The notes under the pieces: model-generated
Database searches by the model: none
Seen by the model: the letters and a program-made list of their open reading frames with translations, nothing else
Told to the model about the DNA's origin: nothing
Translations under genes and position numbers: made by a program
Shown: piece after piece, positions 11,911-23,090 of the stretch
How positions within the stretch are numbered: the first letter of the stretch is position 1
How the letters are laid out: every line of letters starts with the position of its first letter
Origin: Channallabes apus
Lineage: Eukaryota; Chordata; Actinopteri; Siluriformes; Clariidae
NCBI GenBank assembly: GCA_030522415.1
Contig: CM060127.1
Location: 17,379,314 to 17,443,313 of the forward strand
Reading direction: 5' to 3'
DNA length: 64,000 nt

Positions 11911-13515
11911 CAGTGGTGTGAAAAACTATTTGCCCCCTTCCTGATTTCTTATTCTTTTGCATGTTTGTCACACTTAAATGTTTCTGCTCATCAAAAACCG
12001 TTAACTATTAGTCAAAGATAACATAATTGAACACACAATGCAGTTTTTAAATGAAGGTTTACGTTATTAAGGGAGAAAAAAAACTCCAAATCTACATGGC
12101 CCTGTGTGAAAAAGTGATTGCCCCCCTTGTTAAAAAATAACTTAACTGTGGTTTATCAAACCTGAGTTCAATTTCTGTAGTCACCCCCAGGCCTGATTAC
12201 TGCCACACCTGTTTCAATCAAGAAATCACTTAAATAGGAGCTACCTGACACAGAGAAGTAGACCAAAAGCACCTCAAAAGCTAGACATCATGCCAAGATC
12301 CAAAGAAATTCAGGAACAAATGAGAACAAAAGTGATTGAGATCTATCAGTCTGGTAAAGGTTATAAAGCCATTTCTAAAGCTTTGGGACTCCAGCGAACC
12401 ACAGTGAGAGCCATTATCCACAAATGGCAAAAACATGGAACAGTGGTGAACCTTCCCAGGAGTGGCTGGCCGACCAAAATTACCCCAAGAGCGCAGAGAC
12501 AACTCATCCGAGAGGCCACAAAAGACCCCAGGACAACATCTAAAGAACTGCAGGCCTCACTTGCCTCAATTGAGGTCAGTGTTCACGACTCCACCATAAG
12601 AAAGAGACTGGGCAAAAACGGTCTGCATGGCAGATTTCCAAGGCGCAAACCACTTTTAAGCAAAAAGAACATTAAGGCTCATCTCAATTTTGCTAAAAAA
12701 CATCTCAATGATTGCCAAGACTTTTGGGAAAATACCTTGTGGACCGACGAGACAAAAGTTGAACTTTTTGGAAGGTGCGTGTCCCGTTACATCTGGCGTA
12801 AAAGTAACACAGCATTTCAGAAAAAGAACATCATACCAACAGTAAAATATGGTGGTGGTAGTGTGATGGTCTGGGGTTGTTTTGCTGCTTCAGCACCTGG
12901 AAGGCTTGCTGTGATAGATGGAACCATGAATTCTACTGTCTACCAAAAAATCCTGAAGGAGAATGTCCGGCCATCTGTTCGTCAACTCAAGCTGAAGCGA
13001 TCTTGGGTGCTGCAGCAGGACAATGACCCAAAACTGAAGAAATGGCTGAAGAAAAACAAAATGAAGACTTTGGAGTGGCCTAGTCAAAGTCCTGACCTGA
13101 ATCCTATTGAGATGTTGTGGCATGACCTTAAAAAGGCGGTTCATGCTAGAAAACCCTCAAATAAAGCTGAATTACAACAATTCAGCAAAGATGAGCGGGC
13201 CAAAATTCCTCCAGAGCGCTGTAAAAGACTCGTTGCAAGTTATCGCAAACGCTTGATTGCAGTTATTGCTGCTAAGGGTGGCCCAACCAGTTATTAGGTT
13301 CAGGGGGCAATTACTTTTTCACACAGGGCCATGTAGGTTTGGATTTTTTTTCTCCCTAAATAATAAAACCCCTCATTTAAAAACTGCATTTTGTGTTTAC
13401 TTGTGTTATCTTTGACTAATAGTTAAATGTGTTTGATGATCAGAAACATTTTGTGTGACAAACATGCAAAAGAATAAGAAATCAGGAGGGGGGCAAATAG
13501 TTTTTCACACCACTG
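11911..13515 (+). mobile_element. Tc1/mariner element, near full length
   Basis: This 1605-bp Tc1-type DNA transposon is flanked by TA at 11909-11910 and 13516-13517. It begins CAGTGGTGTGAAAAACTA and ends with the inverse. The terminal inverted repeats are long, about 215 bp (11911-12126 and 13303-13515), each carrying an inner copy of the TGTGTGAAAAAGT.ATTGCCC motif, the IR/DR arrangement common in fish Tc1 elements. The two repeats differ at several sites, so the insertion is not brand new. It sits in a ptk2 intron, opposite in orientation to the gene. Confidence 0.95.
12290..13297 (+). CDS. Tc1 transposase, full-length frame with catalytic-core deletion
   Basis: This 335-codon open frame encodes a DDE transposase that cuts and pastes Tc1 elements at TA sites. 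The N-terminal half is a paired-like bipartite helix-turn-helix DNA-binding region (about 1-115). The linker motif, usually GRP-type, reads GWPTK here (Trp60). Catalytic residues visible are Asp153 (WTDET), Asp244 (QQDNDPK) and Glu274 (SPDLNPIE). Only 29 residues separate the last two, where Tc1 family members have 34. After DNDPK the usual HTS-containing stretch is gone and the text reads LKKW. The frame is therefore intact but probably catalytically dead; family length is about 340. Confidence 0.93.
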   Translation: MPRSKEIQEQMRTKVIEIYQSGKGYKAISKALGLQRTTVRAIIHKWQKHGTVVNLPRSGWPTKITPRAQRQLIREATKDPRTTSKELQASLASIEVSVHDSTIRKRLGKNGLHGRFPRRKPLLSKKNIKAHLNFAKKHLNDCQDFWENTLWTDETKVELFGRCVSRYIWRKSNTAFQKKNIIPTVKYGGGSVMVWGCFAASAPGRLAVIDGTMNSTVYQKILKENVRPSVRQLKLKRSWVLQQDNDPKLKKWLKKNKMKTLEWPSQSPDLNPIEMLWHDLKKAVHARKPSNKAELQQFSKDERAKIPPERCKRLVASYRKRLIAVIAAKGGPTSY

Positions 13516-14384
13516 TATATACACCTGAGGTTGCAGTACAGAAGTCTTTATCATGTCTCAAGTGGGAAAGTAAACTATTACATGTGAAATAAATAAATAA
13601 ACAAATACATAAACAACAACCACAAGAAAAATACACATATGAAAAAGTTATGTACAAGCTTGTTAAGAGCATTCACCGAATCCATGTTGATGCAGTAAAT
13701 AAAAAATGCTGATTAGCAACCTGTGATGCAGTTATCAAATCCATCTTCATCTCTTAATGCATTGTGCGATATACAGGGTGACAATCATCACCTCCTGGAA
13801 TGCTCTCTCCTAGAAATCCCCTTCGCAGCAGAAACTGAAGATTAATCATACGAAAAAAAAGAAGTCGTCCTGCACTAGCTGACATCTGCACAGCTTCTTT
13901 CCCCAGGCCATAATCCCCCTTACACCAGCAGCACATCACTGCTCTCTGATAAGTGCTACATGTGCACTTTACTGCAATAATAATCTCGGTGCTTGATTTT
14001 TTTTTTTTTTTATAGCTTTTCGTTGAATTCTGAAATGTGAACCATTTCTTTTTCAATTACCCACTTTATATCCGACACACCAGGACAATACACTGGATTT
14101 ATTACTACACTTCATCCTGTAAAATCGCTTGTGAGGACGGCTAAACAGGAGAGTTGTGAGAAGGATTCTAGTTTACTCCACACCAAGCCAACTGCTGCAT
14201 TCGACTTGCCTCAAAAGCTGTCCAGCTAATTGATTAGAGATGGAACAGCGAACTAACTTGCGTTCAGTGACGTACTTCTGTCACAGAGCTGATCTACTCA
14301 CACACTCAGGAAATCCTTTGTTCCCGAGGCCATACGCTGCTGTAACACCTCTTTATGGTGCCAGGGGACGTAGCTGGGATTCTT

Positions 14385-14465
14385 TTCAATTCAATTCAAT
14401 TCGATTTATATAGCGCTTTTAACAATGGGCATTGTCTCAAAGCAGCTTCACAAAAATGAAAAACA
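14385..14465. repeat. dispersed repeat fragment
   Basis: A run of (AATTC) units then TATATAGCGCTTTTAACAAT and CAAAGCAGCTTCACAAAAAT. A related piece lies at 57690-57780. Confidence 0.5.
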
Positions 14466-14564
14466 TTTTGTTAGAAAAGGTTGGGATGGTCCCTCAATCG
14501 TTATTCGTCCTTGGTTACACACATAGCTCTCCTTCATAACAGACTCACTGTCTGAGCCACCACT

Positions 14565-14805
14565 GGGCAGTGGTGGCTCAGTCGGTTAAGGCTGTGGGTT
14601 ACTGATCGGAAGGTCGGGGCATCGAACCCAAGCATTGGCAAGTTGCCACTGTTGAGCCCTTGAGCAAGGCCCATAACCCTATCTGCTCCAGGGGCGCTGT
14701 AAGCTGGCTGACCCTGCGCTCTGACCCCAGGTTCCTAATTGGGATACGCGAAGAAGAAATTTTGCTGTGCTGTAAAAAGTACATGTGACAAATAATTGAA
14801 TATTC
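14565..14805 (+). mobile_element. tRNA-derived SINE, second family
   Basis: It begins GGCAGTGGTGGCTCAGTCGG (A box), has a B-box-like GGGGCATCGAACCC, a body with GAGCCCTTGAGCAAGGCCC and GGGGCGCTGTAAGCTGGCTG, and a tail ATTTTGCTGTGCTGTAAAAA then ACATGTGACAAATAA. This family is widespread in fish. It is followed by a short (TA) run. Confidence 0.8.
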
Positions 14806-15492
14806 TAATATATATATATATTCACTGTTCCCGATCATATTCATCTACTCATCGTGTACTCTAATCGGAGGGATTGACCTCAGTATTGCACCATTCACTT
14901 TTTGCACTGCTGTCACTTTACTCAATTTACACAAGTCTGTCCACAGATATTCATTTTCGTTCACCTGTATTTGTCCATATCCACCATGCTTAAAAAAAAA
15001 ATAAATAAATAATAATAATTATATATATATAAGTTTAGTATTTTATTAGTTTTTTCATTAATTCTTTTTTCCTGAATAATTTCTGTTGAAGCATGGTTTA
15101 TCTATCTATGCTAAATACTAGTATACTGTATACGTCATGATATACACTTAAAGGTACTTCCTTTACTGTTAATGCTGGAAACGGCTGAGCTGATTGAACG
15201 ACTTTATTTCCTACAAATAAGGAAGTAGGAACTCCAATTTAAAGGGAGTATTTTCTTTGGTTGCATGCAGCATACTGTACACGCATTTCCACGGCTGTAC
15301 GAAAGGAAATGACTCATCATACCAGGAGGTGGCAGCAGTCTGCATCCGCGTTCACTTCCCATTTACATCAAGTGTACGGTTTTGTGCGTTACCTTTGACC
15401 TGCTAGTTTGGAATATAATATTCTCAACCTGTCCAATAACAATGGAAAATCTGATACCGCCAGCTACACCAGCAGCAGTCAAGGCAACACGG

Positions 15493-15494
<2 letters not shown>

Positions 15495-15545
<51 letters not shown>
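15495..15545. repeat. (GT)n microsatellite
   Basis: About 25 GT units; a second short GT tract lies at 15596-15625. Confidence 0.95.
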
Positions 15546-15547
<2 letters not shown>

Positions 15548-18500
15548 CAAAAGAAAGGAAACAGACGAGAAGGTTTGACTCGGTTTACCTAATCTGTGTG
15601 TGCGTGTGTGTGTGTGAGTGTGTGCATTCAAGAGTGACTAAGTCAGAGTGTATGTAATGAAAGCTTGTGCATGCGTGTATGGGTTTTGTCCCATTTCCTT
15701 AGCAGTGTAATTCATTAGGATTGATCCTTCTTTGGCAGGAGGCTTGGTGATAAGTCCACCCTGGTGCTCCCGGTCCTATTTCTTTCCAATCGGTGTTCGC
15801 TGAGGCTCCACACAATCCTCTCAGCACTCCATCCTCCCCGTTACTCTGATCAGATCCCTAGTCTCAGCCATGATGAATGACTCTACTGCTGCTGATGCAG
15901 TGAGAACGTACAACTCGAACAGACAATTATTGCTGTACGTGCGATTAGAAAAAAAGTTAGTGCCAACATGCAATTACAATCTGACTCTTCATATTTCTTG
16001 CTGCCCCAATGATTTTTTTTCCTCCCCTCCAAAGTAGGACTACTTGGCACTTTTCCAGTATAAAATCATCAGATTAATTCATTATGGGAAAACACCCACT
16101 GCACAAGGGTTGATGTAATTCCATTCCATCAACATTTATTACACTGTATGTAGTGAGTAGGGATGGGAGTCAGTAGGGAGCACCAGATATGATATTATCC
16201 TGATACTTAAGGATCTAGGAGCTTTAAATGGAGAATCATGACGCATTTGTGAATAGATTATACTGACACCCTGTCAGTGCATAAACTCTGACCATGCCAT
16301 TAAATGTTTACCACGGCGCATTTGAATTCTTTAGTCCGGCATATATGCACTTATATTCTTGAGTTTATTCCAATATGTTGTATACACACACTTGTGCACC
16401 GTACAGACTGTTCGCATTTACTCAAATGTACCGGACGCTGGGGTCAAGTGTACCTGGATCTGTGCCCGACTTCCTAGTGTGTAAGCACCCTAAAAAAAAA
16501 AAAGGCGTTAATCAATGAAGAAAAATGTAAACTCTTAGGAAATGTTTATTTACAATTAACATCACCACTTTTGTTGTTTTGTTTTTTTCCTTGCTTGCTT
16601 TGGAAAAACCTTGAGGGCAGAGTATATGTGTGTTCTCTCTCAGTAGCATGACAAACTGCTTTTAATGTCTTATGAGCCTCAAGAGAATCTAAAGAAACAA
16701 ACATTTGAGGATGAAAATGATATGTGGTTGTTCCACAATATTAAATTGAACTATAAATGAATAAAATGTTTGATGTACCCAGTTTTCATTTTCAAAATGT
16801 AATATTTGGCAAACTGCTGTGGTATACAGTAAGAGAAATCATCAAATGGGTTACTATGGTAACACTTTAATACCACAATGGAACTGAGGTCGTAACAAGA
16901 TAGGACATAAGGTGATGTAATCATCCCTGGACTCCTACATAAAGTAAGGACATCATAAAAAGTCAATTTTCAGGACTATTATCATTGCAGCACTTAAGCC
17001 TATGGGGCTGGAAACGGGGATGTCTAAAGAGGCCCCTCGTTCCTTCAAGATCAAAGCGCATTGTCCTTTAGCGATGACATCATTCCATAACCCTAAAGTC
17101 TCCAAGATTGCATGGCACATTTCCATCTAACCACACAAAACGAGACAAAGACAGCCATCAACACCTACGGGAAACTGAGCAGCGTGTGTGGCTGTACAGA
17201 TGTGCTGCAGGGACGACTCTCCTGCATCTGAATGTAACCGCAGTCTGCTGGAGGGTGACCTCACCTGGGTGACATGCTCAGACAGCTGTCAGAGTGCAAC
17301 TCTTGTTGCCCCAAGGGTGTGTTTTCTCAAACAAGCACTGTGTGTCAGCAGTAATTCACTGACTGTGTGTTTTTTTAATGCTCCAACTGATCCTTTATAG
17401 CTGAGCACACCCCCGGGGTTTTGACTGGCAAATAAAACGTGTTTAATTTTTTTCTTTTTTAAAAACCCTATTGTAGAGAGACTTTAGTATTTTTGTTTTA
17501 ACAGAGGTATTCATCCAACTTTTACGTTTTAATAAAGAGATTCATGGGGTGGCAATGTGCTGCTGAATCTGTCAGAATCTTGATGTACCAACATAATTGT
17601 TGTTTATCATCAAAGTAAAGCATTGATTCCATAAAGCGGAAATAAACTGGACTGAGAAAAGAACCTTGTGGGATATCATCATTACCATACTAGATTTATG
17701 CAAACAAACAGGTCTCACCCTGGAATTACCGGTCTCTGTAAAAGATTATTATTATTAAATTTGATCAATAGCAAGATATTTACTCCACCGATCGCTGATT
17801 TGGTGCTGATGTTTCTGGAAACCAGAATGAAATGCCATCAGGCTTGTTACTGTTATTTGAACACCTGTGGTCACAACTTTTTATAAAAAAAAATTATGGG
17901 AATTTGAAGTTATATTCGTCAATCTCAGACAGATAACACAGTCTTTGTCGGAGCAATGAGAAAATAAATTGCAGAGTGAAAAAGATGAGCTACCTTTATT
18001 TTATTGCCTCTGGAAAAAAAATATTCATTTGTTCCTATTACCTATGAACAGATGGAGCAAAAGCAGGGAAACGACATCGGTTTAGAGAGAAAAGACAAAA
18101 TTTTTCCGACGGCTTAACTACAACCTGCTTTTCTCGTATAAATGACATCACTAACCATTTAAAGATTCCTTTTAACAGTGATCTCTGATTCAGTTCGCAG
18201 ACTCGTGCTTGGACTTGCACAGTGGTAACAATGGCCTTCATGATCACTGGACTGCACCTCATCTGCTTTAACATCACAGTAAAAGTGTGCGCTTTCAACC
18301 AAAGTCCTTGAAGACAAAGCCAAGTTGTAAATGGCATTGGAAATGAAACAGCTGATGATTAAAAGAGCAGGACGACCTCCTTCTTGTTTCTTTTAAGCTC
18401 CCAGGTCTCTGAGGTACGGTAAATCTAACAAAGCGTGTTATAGCCGTTTTGAGGTGGGTGAATAGACGGTACAGCTGGCTAGCAGCGCCTGAATGTGTGC

Positions 18501-19289
18501 AGTTTGGCCAAAAGTAACGCTACATTGTCTGAAGTGGTTTAGAGAAAGAAGACGATGTACAAAATGCCATCTGTGAGATGTTGCATGTACGCCATGACCT
18601 AATAGCAGACACATCGTCCAGTTGGTCCGGTGACAGTTTAAGTACTGATCACTATTCAGGGCACTACAATGGCAATGCTGTTGCAGCAGGTGCAGTAAAA
18701 ACAAATCACGTAGTTACACTTAATGCTTCATTTGTACGTTCAATATAACAGACCTGCACAACACTTCATTTGAGACCGTTAGATAAAAAAAATATATAAA
18801 TATAACAAATACAAATGACTACTGCTCAGGAACTCTCTCTATACTCTCATTCAAAATGGAAGCACACACACACACCTCTGCCTGCTGCAGTGCCACAACT
18901 GCCGTCTAAATCTCCATGACGACGAGGAAAGACTCATGTTAAGGGAGGGTTGGATAGATTTACGTGCACCCACACACACAATACTGCATTGTTTCTTTTG
19001 TTTTGCTTTATTTTAAAGTAAACACACACTTTTTTATTTCCACCCATTTAAAACAACAGTCGTCAGAGTGTTTCACGTCACTGTGAGGTCAGCCACATCC
19101 CCTCGCTGCACAAACCCAACACCTCAATACAACATTTTAGTAAACAATTCAGTCTAGTCGTCTGGTTGAGAATGAAAATAGTGTCCATTTAAGCATTCTA
19201 ACTAAATCCAATATGGCTGTTAATGGGGTCATGTCGGTTAAACAGAGAGGAAATCGACTTTCCAGTTTAGCACCTGTAGCAGTTATGAG

Positions 19290-19355
19290 GTCATAGGGCA
19301 CTGGTGGCTCAGTAGTAGGTGTTTCGCCAGGCATATTCGATTCCCAACCAGTTGC
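19290..19355 (+). mobile_element. SINE head fragment
   Basis: GGGCACTGGTGGCTCAGTAG and ATTCGATTCCCAACC match the head of the SINE at 10511. The tail is missing. Confidence 0.6.
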
Positions 19356-20625
19356 TCGATAGTTCAGGACTGGAATTTCCTACAAGTCTGCCTGAGCCTC
19401 CAATAACTACCTGGACTCCATATTAACATCAATTAACATCACGTGTTATAGCTGAACTGGCTGCCATGTTCTTACTGAGGAATTGCCTATGATGAATCAG
19501 ATATCTGTATACAGTATGTCCACACACTGCACTGGACCATCCAGCCACTTACAGGATGATAAGCCGCGAGGATCATCTACAGTTACCGAAAATTAAGCCT
19601 AGCCAGGCTCCTCACATGTTTGCTAAGAACTTACTGGAAGAGTCAGGTCTCAATGATTTCTTTTGTGCAAACCAGACCGAGTAATCTGCTTACAATCCAC
19701 TTTCGCTTCTGTCATCTTTATTTTCACTGAGCGCTCGATCACGATCGCTGTTGTTCTGAAAAGCTTCCGGTAACCTGACCGTTTAATAGCATGAACTGTC
19801 GTATGTTTGCTAGCGTTTTATGAGTGTTTCGATGTGTGTGCATGGAGAGGCACAGGCTATTCACAGATGGGTCTGTGTGCATTTGTGTGTGGGAGAAAGA
19901 GGGGTTGAGTGAATATATGCTCTGCAACCAATTAAATAAGACTTTATTATTATTAAGTTCTTCATTAAGTAAGACTCCTAAAAAATTAAGATAAAAAAAC
20001 AATAATAATAATAAGTGGAGGATAAATCAAGGGTGAAGTGTGTGTCTGGTTTTACATTAATTATTAATGATTAATCGATTGTTAATGTTCTCAGAACATT
20101 ATCTAAGACAAATGTGTACAATTTGTAACCCTAGTTAAAACCAGTAGACAAATTTAATAGCTAGATAGACATCTAATAAATATGGCTACTGGTTTGACTT
20201 CCATATTTAAGTCTATTTTAGCTGAAACTAAACTACTGTGTAAATAAAAGAAGGAGAATCGATCTTAAAGAAGTGGGGAAAAAAGTTGATGTTAAATGTT
20301 TGTGCTACGCAGTACTATTTAGATCAGGACACAATAATGTTCCACTGATCCATACTTCATGAACTTCATGAATATTCTGTAAGATCCATTTTAAATACTT
20401 CTATTTTTTCGCTTTACAAGACTTCGACAAAGTAACAACACAAAAAACACATGCTTGTCTATTCCAAAACATGTTTCGAGTATCCAGGACATCGCACATG
20501 AAAGCAGTAATTCTAACCCCTATTCAAATGTGGCATTTCCAAAACAAATGACCCAGCATAGAATTTGTTTCCTGGCAGGTGAACCGGATGTCATAGCGAA
20601 CGAGAGACATGTGCATGTGGCCTAC

Positions 20626-20792
20626 CTCCACTCGTCCTGTGATCGGTTCTGCTCATATTTCTCCCTGACGTGGGACACGCCCATTTCTGGGTGGAGCCAG
20701 TGGACCTCGCCCGATTGGACATGGCTCAGACGAAGACCGAAGCATGAGACACATTTCACCTTGTGGATGTCTAGGATCTTCTGTATGATCCC
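20626..20792 (-). CDS. ptk2: ptk2 coding exon 2 (FERM F1)
   Basis: This exon encodes residues 69-123 and two bases of codon 124. It starts GIIQKILDIHKVK and continues through LRLSHVQSEEVHWLHPEMGV to VREKYEQNRSQDEW, the body of FERM lobe F1 of FAK. The acceptor follows a GTT-rich and T-rich tract ending TTTACAG; the donor is AG|GTAGG and splits an arginine codon. Length is 167 nt. FAK F1 is a ubiquitin-like fold that, with F2, docks on the kinase domain in the closed form of the enzyme. No stop or frameshift is seen. Confidence 0.95.
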
Positions 20793-22431
20793 CTGTAAAG
20801 CAACAACAACAAAAAGTTAATACTACTATTTTAAATAGTGCTAAAATATACTGTATACAAGTATATCAATCAGGAAATAGATCAATCATGTGCACAACAT
20901 AGGACCAACATCTGTGCATTGACATGGCACCGAGTGACAGCCATCATAATGATGAAGTTCTGACTTCATAACAAAAAGATGAATAGCTGCATAAAAATGC
21001 AAAATGGATTAATTTTCTTTATACATCATAAAGAATGGAATACACTAGAAATATGAGTTCATCGACCAATATTTTTGATAATTCACAGATTTTCCCCCAA
21101 ATTCTCCTTTTTATTGTTTTTTACTTCCACTCATAAAAAAAAATCTTAAGTCTGTGTGTGATTAAGTCAAATGAGTGTGGCATTTACTGTATATTTCTAT
21201 AAAGGAGTTGACATGCAGTACTAAACGGTCAGGCATTTAATTCATATGAATATGGCATTGATGCATTTTTTCTTATATTTATTAAAGGACTATAAATGCT
21301 TATTATCCTTTTGTAGTTACAGTTAATGTACAGTAATATACAGTATATATAATAAAACTGAGTTTCTTTTACAGACGTACTGTAAGTGCTTGATCACGAA
21401 TATTTAATTTATCTACAGAAGCAACATATTACACGCACAAAAAAAAAAAAATAAATCAATAAACACTGCTGTTCCTTTAATGTACTGGAAGCACACCAGC
21501 TCTTAGAGAGACACGGGTGACATCACATGAGATGACCTCACCCGTGCTGAAGCTGAGCCCGGGGACCAACAGGCTGACAGAGTGAGTGACACTACTGCTG
21601 CGCTGTTGGCTCCACAGAGTCGAATAGGTTGATGTAGAGCTCGCTCTCGAGGAGGACAGAACTCCCACACACTCCGCTGGTCCAATAAGCACACAGCACC
21701 TCACTCTGCCCCCTTCCTCACCACATTACATGCTACAGCAGTCAGTCATAGAGCCGAGATCAACGAAGCTTAGTGCTAAAGAAATATCCTTGGGCTGAAT
21801 GCTGTCAATAAATCAAAGTGGCTTTATAGACTGAAACCCTGATGGGCAATACAGCGGCTCTTGACATTAACAGCATCACGTTTGAAGCTTTAACCTTCAC
21901 CGCTAGTGTTTCTGTCAGATGAGACAGCTCATCTCGGAGCAAAAGCCTGCTGCTTTTTCCTCACGCGTGTGTGCTGGACCAGCAGGCACTAACTGCTCGG
22001 CCCCTCCCTGAAAGAGACACATGAGCTCTATCTCTACTGACAAACAAGCCAAACACTCGCCAGCATGGAATATTCATGACATTTTTTTCACAATGGCAGA
22101 CGCCCAGGCTCTGAATGTGCCCCATTTTTTTACACTAACAACTCATTCAGACCGCCGGCATCTCTGACGAGGACTCCAGTAAAAGTGAGGGGAAAAAAAA
22201 CAAACAAACATATGAATTGTGAATGAACAGCAATAGAACACTAAAGTAAATGTTGTGGAAGAAGCTCCACTTCCTATAAAATAACTGTTTTCCTATAAAA
22301 CTGCAACGAGTCGTACACATTAAGCATATTGTAAAAAGTTTGCAATTTTATTGACAACTTTATTTTTATTTTTTTAAGCAAAACATCTGGCACATCTGTA
22401 GTAAAAGGAGCAGTTCTGAAGAATATACTGT

Positions 22432-22615
22432 ATATTTAGCAGATGCTCTTATCAAGAGCGACTTACATTTGATCTCTTTTTTTACATTCGAGCATTTGAG
22501 GGTTAAGGGCCTTGCTCAAGGGTCCTACAGTGCCAACTTGGTGGTGCTGGGGTTTGAACCTGAGACCTTCTGATCAATAGTCCAATGCCTTAGCTAACCA
22601 CTTACATAGCTACGC
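22432..22615 (-). repeat. dispersed fish repeat (tRNA-SINE-like)
   Basis: It contains GCAGATGCTCTTATCAAGAG, GAGGGTTAAGGGCCTTGCTC, CAACTTGGTGGTGCTGGGGT and TAGTCCAATGCCTTAGCTAA, a fuller copy of the repeat at 2078. Confidence 0.7.
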
Positions 22616-23033
22616 TTGATCCGCTTGATAAAAGCATGACGTTTAAACCAAAAATTTACCTAATTCAAAACACACCTTGAAAAAAAAAGCTTTTGTAAAT
22701 GTTTCAAAATGTTCATGTCATTAAACTCTAAAATGGTTGCAGTTTTAAATTTAAGTTATATTATTGCATTATTTCAAAACTCATTCATGGAATTCCATCT
22801 ATTCTATTATAAAGCAAATAGCTTTTTGATCATTTTCTCAGACTCGGTATAGGAAAATGTTTTTAGAATAGTGTTCAGCCAGTCGATCCCAAAGTATAAG
22901 CCAAAACCAAAATTTTTCCAAATAACAGAACATCTTCAATTACATAGATGGATTATCAAGCATGCCTTCGGCAGCATTTCACGATTGAGTATTAGTAGTC
23001 AGCGGTAGGCTAATGACTGAAGTCTCAGTGGAA

Positions 23034-23034
<1 letters not shown>

Positions 23035-23066
<32 letters not shown>

Positions 23067-23090
23067 TGTGTGCGTGCGTGTGTGTGTGTA
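23035..23090. repeat. (GT)n microsatellite, interrupted
   Basis: GT units interrupted by GCGC and GC steps. Confidence 0.93.

Larger units (their letters stand above)
11532..20625 (-). other. ptk2 intron between coding exons 2 and 3
   Basis: This 9.1-kb intron holds the Tc1 element (11911-13515), a short repeat fragment (14385-14465), a tRNA-derived SINE (14565-14805), (GT)n runs (15495-15545, 15596-15625) and a SINE head (19290-19355). The stretches 15650-19280 and 19360-20600 contain no gene or repeat that I recognise. Confidence 0.85.

Noticed and set aside
21477..21704. 75-codon minus-strand frame as a possible extra ptk2 exon
   Set aside because: Exons 20626-20792 and 25718-25953 join directly in phase and reproduce FAK without a gap, and the frame resembles no FAK segment.
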